Assembly: GCA_910585545.1 (NCBI GenBank)
Contig: CAJUFN010000002.1
Location: 184,428 to 248,427 of the forward strand
Reading direction: 5' to 3'
Source: an uncultured Lachnospiraceae bacterium
GTDB taxonomy: Bacteria > Bacillota > Clostridia > Lachnospirales > Lachnospiraceae
Length of the DNA: 64,000 bases
The translations under genes were made by a program, and so were the position numbers. This document shows, piece by piece, positions 17,869 through 26,355 of the stretch. The stretch's first letter is position 1; each line of letters starts with the position of its first letter. Below the pieces are notes generated by a model. It did not search any database and was not told where the DNA came from. It saw only the letters and a list, made by a program, of their open reading frames with translations.

Positions 17869-19215
17869 CTACAATCTCTTCAACAATTCTTCTCTTTCTT
17901 TTTCATATCCTGGTTTTCCAAGAAGTGCAAACATATTCTTCTTATAGCTTTCTACGCCAGGCTGATTAAATGGATTCACCCCAAGGAGATATCCGCTCAC
18001 GCCGCATGCGAATTCAAAGAAATAAAATAACTGTCCAAGATAATATTCATTCTGTTCCGGAATATTTACGATTAAGTTCGGAACATTACCATCGGTATGT
18101 GCAAGAATCGTTCCGTTCATTGCACTTTTATTCACAAAATCTACTGTCTTTCCTGCAAGATAATTAAGACCATCCAAATCAACAGCCTCTTCTTTCAGTA
18201 CAAGCTCTTCCTGAGATTTTTCTACATTCATAACAGTCTCGAAGAGGATTCTGTTGCCATCTTGGATAAACTGTCCCATAGAATGTAAATCTGTTGTAAG
18301 ATCCACAGAAGCTGGGAAGATACCTTTCTGGTCTTTTCCTTCGCTTTCGCCGTAAAGCTGTTTCCACCATTCAGATACATAGTGAAGGCTTGGCTCATAA
18401 TTTGCCAAAATTTCAATCGTCTTTCCTTTACGTAATAAGATATTACGGATTGCCGCATATTTTAATGCATCATTTTCTGCAAATGGCTTGTCCATTGCTG
18501 CAGCTCTTCCTGCCTGTGCACCTTCCATCAATTTATCAATATCTGCGCCGCTCACTGCGATTGGCAAAAGTCCTACCGCTGTAAGAACAGAGAAACGTCC
18601 TCCTACATCATCCGGAACTACAAATGTCTCATAGCCTTCCTCTGTTGCAAGACCTTTCAATGCGCCTCTCGCCTTATCTGTAGTCGCATAAATCCTCTTT
18701 GCCGCTTCTGCTTTTCCGTATTTCTTCTCAGCCATCTCTTTGAATACACGGAATGCAATCGCAGGCTCTGTTGTAGTACCTGATTTAGAAATGATATTAA
18801 TAGAGAAATCTCTGTCACCAATCACATCGATCAAATGTTTTACATATGTGCTGCTGATGCTGTTTCCTACAAAGTAAATCTCCGGAGTCTTACGGATTTC
18901 TTTGGAAACCACATTATAAAAGCTATGTCTTAAGAACTCGATCGCTGCTCTTGCACCAAGATAAGAACCACCGATACCTATTACGAGAAGTACTTCGGAA
19001 TCACTCTTAATCTTTTCTGCTGCTTTTTTAATTCTATCAAATTCTTCTTTATCATAATCTACCGGAAGATCAACCCAGCCAAGGAAATCATTACCTGCTC
19101 CTTCTTTGCTCACAAGAAGCTCTTTTGCATCCAATACCTGTTTCTCCATATATGTTACTTCTTCATTAGAAATAAATCCTGCTGCTTTTGAATAGTCAAA
19201 TGTTACTTTACTCAT
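17869..19215 (-). CDS. pgi: glucose-6-phosphate isomerase
   Basis: Glycolytic enzyme that interconverts glucose-6-phosphate and fructose-6-phosphate; 448 residues, the usual length of the compact Firmicute form. Diagnostic segments are VIGIGGSYLGARAAIEFL near residue 80, SINIISKSGTTTEPAIAFRV (phosphate-binding SIS region), DVGGRFSVLTAVGLLPIAVS and the C-terminal NPFNQPGVESYKKNMFALLG. It lies between pyk and the CdaR-type gene, with separate terminators on both sides, so it is probably transcribed alone. Confidence 0.97.
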   Translation of the reverse strand: MSKVTFDYSKAAGFISNEEVTYMEKQVLDAKELLVSKEGAGNDFLGWVDLPVDYDKEEFDRIKKAAEKIKSDSEVLLVIGIGGSYLGARAAIEFLRHSFYNVVSKEIRKTPEIYFVGNSISSTYVKHLIDVIGDRDFSINIISKSGTTTEPAIAFRVFKEMAEKKYGKAEAAKRIYATTDKARGALKGLATEEGYETFVVPDDVGGRFSVLTAVGLLPIAVSGADIDKLMEGAQAGRAAAMDKPFAENDALKYAAIRNILLRKGKTIEILANYEPSLHYVSEWWKQLYGESEGKDQKGIFPASVDLTTDLHSMGQFIQDGNRILFETVMNVEKSQEELVLKEEAVDLDGLNYLAGKTVDFVNKSAMNGTILAHTDGNVPNLIVNIPEQNEYYLGQLFYFFEFACGVSGYLLGVNPFNQPGVESYKKNMFALLGKPGYEKEREELLKRL

Positions 19216-19277
19216 GTTACATTTCTCCTTTTCATCTATATTTATTCAAATATCATATCCATTTTAGCAAAACAAAA

Positions 19278-19310
19278 ACACTTTAGCAAGATAAACCCCT
19301 GCTAAAGTGT
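19278..19310 (-). terminator. terminator of pyk
   Basis: ACACTTTAGC (19278-19287) pairs perfectly with GCTAAAGTGT (19301-19310); the minus-strand read-out continues into TTTTTGTTTTGC. Confidence 0.88.
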
Positions 19311-19319
19311 AAATATCTT

Positions 19320-20744
19320 TTAGTATTCACCTACTACGCTTGCTTTGACAATGTTCGTATTTCCAGGTTTTCCAAGCGGAACTCCCGCTGTCAGCACGAC
19401 AATATCTCCGTCTTCTACAAAGCCTTCTCTCTGTGCCGCTTCTACCGCATGAAGGAATAAAATCTCCATGCTGTATTCTTCACGAATCACAATCGGATAG
19501 GTTCCCCAGGAAAGATTCAGCTGACGGCAGATCTGTTCATCTGTGGAACAGTCTACGATAAGACAGCTTGGACGGTATTTGGAAATATATCTCGCTGTCC
19601 TTCCGGATTTGCTGACTGTAATAATCGCTTTCGCCCCAAGTTCCATCGCAGTCATGCAGCATGCATGTGAAATTGCAGCCGTAATATCTGGATGTACATC
19701 TTTTTCCCTCACTACAAACTGATTGCGATAGTTAATATCTTTTTCTGTACGTCTCGCAATTCTTACCATCGTCTGCAGCGCCTCTACCGGATATGCACCG
19801 GCTGCAGTCTCTCCGGAAAGCATGATAGCGCTTGTCCCCTGATAGATTGCGTTGGCAACATCCGTAGTTTCCGCCCTCGTCGGACGAGGATTCTTTATCA
19901 TAGAATCCAACATCTGAGTCGCTGTAATTACCTGCTTTCCTTCACTGTATACTTTACTAATGATCATTTTCTGGATGACCGGAACTTCCTCAAGCGGGAT
20001 TTCCACACCCATATCTCCTCTTGCCACCATGATGCCATCTGCCGCTTCAATGATCGCGTCAATATTATCTACACCTTGCTGGTTTTCAATCTTTGCTATT
20101 ATTTTTATATTTTCTCCGTTGTTATCCACCAAAATCTTCCGGATCTTATGCACGTCATCTGCCGTTCGCGTAAAAGACGCCGCAATAAAATCAAAACCTT
20201 CTTTAATACCAAATAAAATATCATCAAAATCCTTCTGACTGATAAAAGGCATATTCACTTCAACGCCCGGAACATTAATTCCCTTGCGGTTAGATATTTT
20301 TCCGCCATTTTTTACACGACAGATAATATCTGTACCCTCGATCTTTTCTACAATAAGTCCGATCAATCCATCATCGATCAGAATACTGTCTCCTACTTTT
20401 ACATCTTCAAACAATCTTTCATACGTAATTGCAACTCGTTCCTGATCTCCTAAGAAATCGCCGACACCGAGCGTGAACTGCTGCTCCGGTTCAAGAACAA
20501 TACTGTCATTCTCAAAACATTTCAGACGAATCTCCGGTCCTTTTGTATCTAATAGCGCTGCAATTGGTTTGTTGTGTTTTTTCCTTAATTCCTTTAACTG
20601 CTCAAGACGTACCTTCTGTTCTTCGTGAGCGCCGTGGGAAAAATTAAATCTAGCTACGTTCATCCCCTCTAAAATCAATGTCTCCAGTACTCCATCCTGG
20701 TCTGTAGACGGTCCCAGAGTACAAATAATTTTTGTCTTTCTCAT
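19320..20744 (-). CDS. pyk: pyruvate kinase
   Basis: Converts phosphoenolpyruvate and ADP to pyruvate and ATP. The 474 residues begin with RKTKIICTLGPSTDQ and include NVARFNFSHGAHEE, the active-site block DGIMVARGDMGVEIP and ITATQMLDSMIKNPRPTRAE, followed by the alpha/beta C-terminal regulatory domain (SHACCMTAMELGAKAIITVS). The extra PEP-utilising domain carried by some Bacillus enzymes is absent. It has its own terminator. Confidence 0.97.
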   Translation of the reverse strand: MRKTKIICTLGPSTDQDGVLETLILEGMNVARFNFSHGAHEEQKVRLEQLKELRKKHNKPIAALLDTKGPEIRLKCFENDSIVLEPEQQFTLGVGDFLGDQERVAITYERLFEDVKVGDSILIDDGLIGLIVEKIEGTDIICRVKNGGKISNRKGINVPGVEVNMPFISQKDFDDILFGIKEGFDFIAASFTRTADDVHKIRKILVDNNGENIKIIAKIENQQGVDNIDAIIEAADGIMVARGDMGVEIPLEEVPVIQKMIISKVYSEGKQVITATQMLDSMIKNPRPTRAETTDVANAIYQGTSAIMLSGETAAGAYPVEALQTMVRIARRTEKDINYRNQFVVREKDVHPDITAAISHACCMTAMELGAKAIITVSKSGRTARYISKYRPSCLIVDCSTDEQICRQLNLSWGTYPIVIREEYSMEILFLHAVEAAQREGFVEDGDIVVLTAGVPLGKPGNTNIVKASVVGEY

Positions 20745-20826
20745 GTCTTATATTATCTCCTTATTTTTCCGCAAATACGCGCATTTATAACCGCAGGAAA
20801 AATCATATCACACGAAAAAATCCTTG

Positions 20827-21642
20827 TCAATTCTGTGTCAGAAACTCCTCAAGAATTTCTCGTATCGCAGCCTCTCTTCTTCGTTCTTCTGACTCTACAA
20901 GCTTCACTTCCTGTATCGGAATCTCTCCCGCATCTTCGATCTCAATCGCCAATCCTTCCTTTATCTCATGCCCTTCTCCACTATCTTCCGTGATATCTTC
21001 TATCTTACAGCTTCCTGCACTAAGCTCCTCAGGCGGTGCAAAGCTTTCCACTTCCCCTGCCATATCTGATGCCTCTTCTGCCGTCGCGTATGCATTCCTG
21101 CGTTCCTCTTTTACCCGCTTACGCTCCTTTGCATAACGAGGCACACAAAAATTCTCCAAATAATCAATCATATAAATCTGCATCGTATTTAGAAGATAAC
21201 TCTCATCTGCCGATAATAAAACAACCGTCATCAATGCAACCCCTGCGGCACCGATTCCGCCATAATACAAGACTCCATCCTGCATTCCATACAAATAATA
21301 ACTTGCCCCGGCTCCCAAAATGGCGAGAATCCCTATCATCCAGATACTTTGTTTTTCTAACTGTCTCCACGTATGAATACGCATTCCAAACATCCTGTAC
21401 TCATATATGTACTTCCTTACAAATGCTTTTACGTTCTGTACTTTTTCACTTACCATGCATGCATGTTCAAACTTTGCTTTCACAAGCTTCATCAGCTTAT
21501 GTGTACTTTGTGCCATATTTCCGGCTTCTTTCACGATCTTCTTTAGTGTAAACCAGATGACAATCTTACTAAAAAGTCCGATTCCTGCCATCACTCCCAT
21601 TACCACAAATAGGATTTGATTGTCTACCATTGTTTTCAACAT
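20827..21642 (-). CDS. conserved membrane protein of unknown function
   Basis: A 271-residue protein that I do not recognise. Visible are a first hydrophobic segment at about residues 9-31 (LFVVMGVMAGIGLFSKIVIW), a charged amphipathic stretch with KLMKLVKAKFEHACMVSEKV, a second membrane pair at about 99-145 (WMIGILAILGAGASYYL, GGIGAAGVALMTVVLL), and a long acidic cytoplasmic tail rich in Glu (EEASDMAGEVESF, EIEDAGEIPIQEVK). Pyruvate kinase lies downstream on the same strand and the MTA/SAH nucleosidase upstream, both with clear gaps. No enzymatic motif is visible. Confidence 0.65.
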   Translation of the reverse strand: MLKTMVDNQILFVVMGVMAGIGLFSKIVIWFTLKKIVKEAGNMAQSTHKLMKLVKAKFEHACMVSEKVQNVKAFVRKYIYEYRMFGMRIHTWRQLEKQSIWMIGILAILGAGASYYLYGMQDGVLYYGGIGAAGVALMTVVLLSADESYLLNTMQIYMIDYLENFCVPRYAKERKRVKEERRNAYATAEEASDMAGEVESFAPPEELSAGSCKIEDITEDSGEGHEIKEGLAIEIEDAGEIPIQEVKLVESEERRREAAIREILEEFLTQN

Positions 21643-21794
21643 AATAAAAGAGTCCTCCTTCTTTTTTGGTTACCGTCATTATAGCTTGGACAAACGGTAA
21701 AGAAAAGAATTCAGACCCTTAAATCGTTCTGCTTTTTTCGCACAAAAAATACTCTTTTTTGTAGAAAAAGCACTCTCTTTCTGCGTTCCTTCTC

Positions 21795-22487
21795 CTACAA
21801 AAGCGGCAGCAGATGCTTGATCAAACGCACAGAATGGGCGATTGCTTTCTGTTCAAACTCCGGGTAATCCATGGTTGCACTGTTGTCGGCTTTGTCCGAA
21901 ATCGCACGAATGATGACACACGAAAGTTTATTAAGATACGCTGCGTGAGCAATCGCTGCTCCCTCCATCTCCGTACATTTCGCATCAAATTCTTTTACCA
22001 AGCGCTCTTTTGCTTTATTATCAGAAATAAACTGATCTCCACTCACGATACGTCCGGTGAATGTATGAATATCCGGATTCGCCTCTTTGTTCGCTTCAAC
22101 CGCTTTCGTTATCAGGACTTCATCTGCCGGGAAAGAAAAGGTGTCCATATTCGGAACTTGTCCGAGCGGATCCCCAAATATCGTTGCATCCACATCATGC
22201 TGTACTGCATCCGTAGAGATTACCATATCACCAATATCAATGTCCGCATCCAAAGATCCCGCAATCCCTGTATTAATAACTGTATCTACCTTAAATATAT
22301 CTGCAAGTATCTGTGTACAAAGCGCTGCATTCACTTTTCCAATGCCGCTTTGCACTACTACTACCTCTTTTCCGCAAAGATCCCCTTTACAGAAAATCAT
22401 AGAAGCAATCTCCTTTGTCTCTTCCATCTGCATGCTATCTTTAAGCGCCTGCACTTCATCCTTCATTGCACCAATAATCCCTATCAT
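21795..22487 (-). CDS. mtnN: 5'-methylthioadenosine/S-adenosylhomocysteine nucleosidase
   Basis: Cleaves adenine from methylthioadenosine and S-adenosylhomocysteine in methyl-cycle salvage. From the ATG at 22487 (AGAGGAG site upstream) the product has 230 residues, the normal length; an upstream in-frame extension is not conserved. It begins GIIGAMKDEVQALKDSM and shows VVVQSGIGKVNAAL, VINTGIAGSLD, GDQFISDNK, the substrate-binding CTEMEGAAIAHAA and the catalytic-Asp region IIRAISDKAD. It stands alone on its strand. Confidence 0.95.
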   Translation of the reverse strand: MIGIIGAMKDEVQALKDSMQMEETKEIASMIFCKGDLCGKEVVVVQSGIGKVNAALCTQILADIFKVDTVINTGIAGSLDADIDIGDMVISTDAVQHDVDATIFGDPLGQVPNMDTFSFPADEVLITKAVEANKEANPDIHTFTGRIVSGDQFISDNKAKERLVKEFDAKCTEMEGAAIAHAAYLNKLSCVIIRAISDKADNSATMDYPEFEQKAIAHSVRLIKHLLPLL

Positions 22488-22601
22488 CTTTTGTTCTCCT
22501 CTCTTATTATCTTCATCGTTCTTTTCCAGCCGCCTTGCTCCCGGAAAGTGCGTCTTACAAATAAGCATATATGCCCATCATCCACCGCCAAATCTGCAAG
22601 T

Positions 22602-23435
22602 CTAATCTGCAAACGCCCTTTTTACTTCTTCCACAGTTTCTACGGTGCAGGAAAATTGCTCAGCAAGTTCCTGATTCGTCTTCTCTGGGAAACGGCTAAT
22701 AGTCTTATATATACCTACTGCTAAAAGAATCCCGTTTCGCTCGCTTTCTCTTATATCGTCTGCAAACAATTCTCTTAACGCTTCACACATTGTTCTTTCC
22801 TCCTCGACTGCTTCCCAATTTGCACGAAGTATCACGTCCATCACTGCCTGATACCGCGGCAAGAATTTCTTATCTTCATAGTGTTCCATTAAATTTTTTA
22901 TTTCTCCTCCTGATTTCAAATCCTTCCTAAGATTTTGCAACCAGTAGTTTCTTTCTTTCGATAGCTCTTTTGTAATCACAAGCTGCATCGGAATTGGATC
23001 TCCATACAATTGGTATATTCCTTCCCCTATCTTCACTGCTTTTATTCCTCGTACTTTATCTATATGTGCAAGCATCTTCCTTGGATAATGGTTACAAATA
23101 AAAGTAATCGTTAGTTCTTCTGGATCTATCTGATCTTCCTCTTCTGTATCTGACTGATAAAAACAAACATATCCATATGCTTTATAAAAATCATTGATTC
23201 CCAGGTAATCATCGGGAGATTTATATTCTATTATATTATGTTCCCGAAAAATATGCCCTATGTTTTTATTTATTTTTACCATTTTTTCTTTTTTGATAAT
23301 CAACATGTCCATCTGCATCGGCTTCTTTCCCAGAAGATGTTCTTCTTCCATATGTACCTTATCCAGTTCCTCTTCCAACTCAATCCGAATCGCTGCATAA
23401 AAAGCCGAATGCCATTGTAGCTTTCCATCCTTCAT
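22602..23435 (-). CDS. PD-(D/E)XK nuclease-family protein (Rpn/YhgA-like group)
   Basis: The 277 residues start at an ATG with a GGGAGAAAGG site. The first part shows MDMLIIKK, HNIIEYKSPDDYLGINDFYK and a central YYPRK-like segment, the layout of the restriction-endonuclease-like fold: an Asp before the first strand and an E-x-K in IEYKSP. Such Lachnospiraceae proteins are often mislabelled 3-isopropylmalate dehydrogenase. The C-terminal third is helical and ends with an HTH-like stretch (TNQELAEQFSCTVETVEEVK). Its role is unknown; relatives are linked to recombination-promoting nuclease/transposase families. Confidence 0.7.
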   Translation of the reverse strand: MKDGKLQWHSAFYAAIRIELEEELDKVHMEEEHLLGKKPMQMDMLIIKKEKMVKINKNIGHIFREHNIIEYKSPDDYLGINDFYKAYGYVCFYQSDTEEEDQIDPEELTITFICNHYPRKMLAHIDKVRGIKAVKIGEGIYQLYGDPIPMQLVITKELSKERNYWLQNLRKDLKSGGEIKNLMEHYEDKKFLPRYQAVMDVILRANWEAVEEERTMCEALRELFADDIRESERNGILLAVGIYKTISRFPEKTNQELAEQFSCTVETVEEVKRAFAD

Positions 23436-23554
23436 CCTTTCTCCCTTCAGTATATTATAGTTTACTCGCACGAATCAACCTCATTCGCCTTTTTCTTTTC
23501 GTTTGAATTGTTCGACCGAACTGGTCATCGATGTAAATTCAGATATTTTGTATC

Positions 23555-23573
23555 GTTAGAACTTAGTTCTAAC
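23555..23573. promoter_or_regulatory. inverted repeat, candidate operator
   Basis: GTTAGAAC and GTTCTAAC flank a three-base centre, a perfect 19-base palindrome in the intergenic space between the divergent nuclease-family and TSCPD genes. It resembles an operator for a dimeric repressor, but I cannot name the regulator; it is one base short of the spacing in the Firmicute LexA box. Confidence 0.4.
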
Positions 23574-23677
23574 TTGATTATATTTTACACTATACATTGC
23601 TGTTTGTAAAGAGATTTTTTCTATTTTCTTTTTCTTTTTTGTTTGTTATAATGAAGTTCAAAAAGGAGGCAATAGAT

Positions 23678-23923
23678 ATGGATTATAAAACTTCGGGAGT
23701 ATGCTCTCAGAAAATTTCTTTTGATATTGACAATGAAAATAAAGTACGCAACGTTTCTTTTATAGGAGGTTGCTCAGGAAATCTTCAAGGTATAGGCCGG
23801 TTGATAGACGGCATGGAAGTGCATGAAGCAATCGAACGTCTTCAAGGCATTCGCTGTGGCTTTAAATCAACCTCCTGCCCAGATCAGCTTGCCAAAGCTT
23901 TATCCCAGGCAATCAATGCCTAA
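23678..23923 (+). CDS. TSCPD domain-containing protein (TIGR03905-like)
   Basis: A small protein of 81 residues from an ATG with an AAAAGGAGG site. It has the signature TSCPDQLAKAL near the C terminus and a GGCSGNLQGIGRLIDG segment. The TSCPD domain also occurs at the end of some ribonucleotide reductases, where it may bind metal or a nucleotide; the standalone form has no settled function. An upstream in-frame ATG would add a hydrophobic leader not seen in the family. The hairpin repeat A follows its stop codon by ten bases and could terminate its transcript. Confidence 0.85.
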   Translation: MDYKTSGVCSQKISFDIDNENKVRNVSFIGGCSGNLQGIGRLIDGMEVHEAIERLQGIRCGFKSTSCPDQLAKALSQAINA

Positions 23924-23932
23924 AAAAGACAA

Positions 23933-24067
23933 AAAAGGAGCTTGTTACAGCTACTGTCAGTGGGAGTTCTCGGAGTGCTTTCATGTGGTGGACGCCGATG
24001 TAAGGTATTTTTTTAAGTAACAAATACTCTACACTCTTACGAACAGTAGCTGTAACAAGCTCCTTTT
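23933..24067 (+). repeat. long-hairpin dispersed repeat, copy A
   Basis: Perfect 25-base inverted arms (23933-23957 and 24043-24067, AAAAGGAGCTTGTTACAGC... and its complement) enclose 85 bases. The centre holds GACGCCGATGTAAGG plus a T run, which is also present in copy B at 25709-25833 in the same orientation. It contains no gene. It may act as a terminator for the TSCPD gene or be a small non-autonomous mobile repeat. Confidence 0.82.
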
Positions 24068-24196
24068 GCGTTTTCTATATGTTTAAAATACTACATATTC
24101 CTCATAATGGCTAGAAACCATAAGTTACAAATGGGGAACTAGCGGTTGCCGTCAATATATGTTATCCTTTTTATTAAAGAAACATAAAGGATACGA

Positions 24197-24697
24197 ATGA
24201 TAAAGATGAATATTGAATTAGATAAACGATTAAAAGATGCCCGTGAAGCCAAAGGGCTTTCACAAAATTATGTAGCAGAGCACCTCAACATTACCAGACA
24301 AGCCATCTCCAAGTGGGAAAATGGAAAATCCATGCCCGACTTGGAAAACTTGATTATTTTAAGCACTTTATACGAAATCTCACTAGATGAATTGCTTGGA
24401 CGAACACCCTCTCCCGAGGAAACTCATGAACCGCAATCCTCTAGTGCCAACACCCCTTCTTCTCCCATACAAGAAGCTTTATTTCTTGCGGTCATTGCAA
24501 GTATTTCCTGCCTGTTCCCAATCATTGGGCTTGTCATCCCAATAGGGATTCTTGTATGGATGAAGAAAAAGAAACGGGTGTATAAAATGGTAGTGGTATT
24601 GTGCGTAATATGTTTGCTTACAAATATGTATACTGCTTATGCTATCTTTAACCAAATATACTTTAGACTCAATACTGTTGGCATAAAAAAATTATAA
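24197..24697 (+). CDS. XRE-family regulator with membrane tail (first of two)
   Basis: The 166 residues begin with an XRE/Cro-type helix-turn-helix (about residues 8-65: RLKDAREAKGLSQNYVAEHL, TRQAISKWENGKSMPDLENL). After a polar linker (PSPEETHEPQSSS) come two hydrophobic segments at about 95-120 and 130-152 (LAVIASISCLFPIIGLVIP; MVVVLCVICLLTNMY), so the regulator should be tethered in the membrane. A second gene of the same architecture follows 32 bases later. Such anchored XRE proteins are common beside small secreted or membrane peptides, but the target is unknown. Confidence 0.85.
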   Translation: MIKMNIELDKRLKDAREAKGLSQNYVAEHLNITRQAISKWENGKSMPDLENLIILSTLYEISLDELLGRTPSPEETHEPQSSSANTPSSPIQEALFLAVIASISCLFPIIGLVIPIGILVWMKKKKRVYKMVVVLCVICLLTNMYTAYAIFNQIYFRLNTVGIKKL

Positions 24698-24729
24698 TCA
24701 CTATTATTAAGAACAGGAGCTACATAATC

Positions 24730-25185
24730 ATGACTTTAGGAATTAAACTCAAAACATTACGCTTGCATAAAAACTATACACAACAATATGTAGCTGAAAA
24801 ACTATCAATATCTCCTCAAACTATCTCAAAATGGGAAAACGATTGGACTTATCCTTCTCTAAAAAATTTGCTGCTTTTATCAAATTTATATCAGATTTCT
24901 TTAGATGAATTATTAAAATATACTCCAACCTTACCTACAAGCTCTTTAAGATATAATTCTTACCTATGCTTTACGCCAGAAATGATAATTTTATTTCTTA
25001 TCTTTTGTATATCGTTAATACTTCCTGTTTTCAGCGTTTTCACCTTATTTGGATTGTTATATTACTTAAAGAAAATTAATGTTTCTCATCACTTGTTCAT
25101 TATTAATAAAATTTTTTGCTTTTATAATGTATTATATTTCTGTATCTTTTTAGTCAAACTTTATTTACAATGCCGTTGCTTTTAA
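24730..25185 (+). CDS. XRE-family regulator with membrane tail (second of two)
   Basis: A 151-residue paralogue-like partner of the preceding gene: an HTH at about residues 5-62 (KLKTLRLHKNYTQQYVAEKL, SPQTISKWENDWTYPSLKN), then two hydrophobic segments at about 85-110 and 125-147. It is more A/T-rich than the first and shares the layout rather than close identity. An AGGAG site lies upstream of the ATG. Its 3' end overlaps the convergent small secreted protein gene by 21 bases, so the two transcripts would be antisense at their ends. Confidence 0.85.
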   Translation: MTLGIKLKTLRLHKNYTQQYVAEKLSISPQTISKWENDWTYPSLKNLLLLSNLYQISLDELLKYTPTLPTSSLRYNSYLCFTPEMIILFLIFCISLILPVFSVFTLFGLLYYLKKINVSHHLFIINKIFCFYNVLYFCIFLVKLYLQCRCF

Positions 25186-25644
25186 AGTTGTTCCCGATAT
25201 AATTGCTTGAAAACCTGTAACTAATGTTACCACTCCTACAGAATAGTTAAATCTATATATCGCTTTTGTTGAACTTATATGTGCTAATGCCGCATTTCGT
25301 ATAAAACCTGTTAATGTATAATGAAATGGACCATATGCCCTTGTAATTTTATTGTTAGAAATATCTACTATAAATCCTGCTGTCCAACATCCCAAAGAAT
25401 TATACGTTATCTCATAACTTCCATTAGAAACTTTGGTTTTACTAACTAATTCTTTAATTGTTACTTCAACAGTATTATTATTCTTATCTAAAACTTCAAA
25501 TGTCTGTATACCCCCTTTTTCTAAATCATATACTGCCTCTGTTGATAAATCTGAATTCTCAGTAGCCATTGCAGTCATTGTCTGCATAGTGCAAAGTATT
25601 AAAATCATTATGGTTGCCAAAATCCTTCTTTTTGCCTTTTTCAT
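25165..25644 (-). CDS. small secreted protein (DUF5626-like)
   Basis: A 159-residue exported protein: a basic start, a hydrophobic core (ILATIMILILCTMQTMTAMA) and a likely signal-peptidase cut after AMA near residue 27. The mature part is rich in Thr, Ser and beta-strand patterns (GSYEITYNSLGCWTAGFIVD, YRFNYSVGVVTLVTG), which I associate with the DUF5626 family; this is from memory and unconfirmed. Function is unknown. It runs convergent to the XRE pair and lies between the two hairpin repeats, so these genes may travel together. Confidence 0.7.
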   Translation of the reverse strand: MKKAKRRILATIMILILCTMQTMTAMATENSDLSTEAVYDLEKGGIQTFEVLDKNNNTVEVTIKELVSKTKVSNGSYEITYNSLGCWTAGFIVDISNNKITRAYGPFHYTLTGFIRNAALAHISSTKAIYRFNYSVGVVTLVTGFQAIISGTTLKATAL

Positions 25645-25708
25645 AATTTTCTCCTCAATTTTAACTGTTTTTTTCTAATAACTATTGTCGCAAAACTTAA
25701 AATTAGGT

Positions 25709-25833
25709 ATAAAAGGAGATTGTTACAGCCACCCTCTAGAAGTCTCGATTCATATCATGTGGTTAGACGCCGATGTAAGGTATTTTTTATTTTCCTTTTT
25801 TCTAGACAGTAGCTGTAACAATCCCCCTTTTAT
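25709..25833 (+). repeat. long-hairpin dispersed repeat, copy B
   Basis: Imperfect inverted arms (ATAAAAGGAGATTGTTACAG at the left; the complement with one indel and one mismatch at 25809-25833) enclose a centre that shares GACGCCGATGTAAGG and the T run with copy A. It lies directly after the stop of the DUF6147-like gene and upstream of the DUF5626-like gene, in the same orientation as copy A. Confidence 0.78.
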
Positions 25834-25847
25834 TCCACTTTTAACTA

Positions 25848-26306
25848 TTAGTCTATGTAAATACCATTAGTGTAAGAACCACTGGAATCTGTACCTGCAC
25901 GATGATTACATGCAACTCGGTAATAATAACCTCCCGGAACTGTCAATGTTTTCGTTGATGTAATCGTTGTTCCTGTTTTACTTGCGCTCCATGAAGTATA
26001 TCTAACCCAATTTCCATTCACTAATCGCTCTACGATAACCCCTACTGCCACGTTACAACTCACATTTGCATTTGTTGTTCCGCTAGCTACGATCTTCCCA
26101 GAACCAGCCTTTCCAATGTAAGAATATCCTCTCTGATAGTATACACCTCTTGTAATTCCCAGATTCTCTCCAAAACTCTCGTCTTCCATGGTAAGAAAAG
26201 AACCGTCAATACACTCTTCTTGTTCTTTCGCATATGCAGCTGTTCCTAATCCCAAAACCAAGCTACATACTAAAATTATACCGAATAGCTTCTTTAATTT
26301 TCTCAT
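25848..26306 (-). CDS. small secreted protein (DUF6147-like)
   Basis: A 152-residue exported protein with a clear signal peptide (LKKLFGIILVCSLVLGLGTA, cut likely after AYA near residue 26). The mature part is beta-rich: YYQRGYSYIGKAGSGKIVAS, VGVIVERLVNGNWVRYTSW and a C-terminal GGYYYRVACNHRAGTDSSGS. I recall this pattern from the DUF6147 family of clostridial secreted proteins, of unknown role. Its ribosome site (AGGAGGT) is strong. The hairpin repeat B starts 15 bases after its stop. Confidence 0.7.
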   Translation of the reverse strand: MRKLKKLFGIILVCSLVLGLGTAAYAKEQEECIDGSFLTMEDESFGENLGITRGVYYQRGYSYIGKAGSGKIVASGTTNANVSCNVAVGVIVERLVNGNWVRYTSWSASKTGTTITSTKTLTVPGGYYYRVACNHRAGTDSSGSYTNGIYID

Positions 26307-26355
26307 TTTAAATTACCTCCTACTTATATAACCGGGATTTTGACAAAAACTTACG

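Noticed and set aside
21813..22724. A 303-codon plus-strand frame spanning mtnN and the nuclease-family gene
   Set aside because: It is antisense to two well-supported genes and has no recognisable domain.
23933..25833. Composite transposon
   Set aside because: The two repeats are in direct orientation without any transposase or clear target duplication; only a repeat pair can be claimed.
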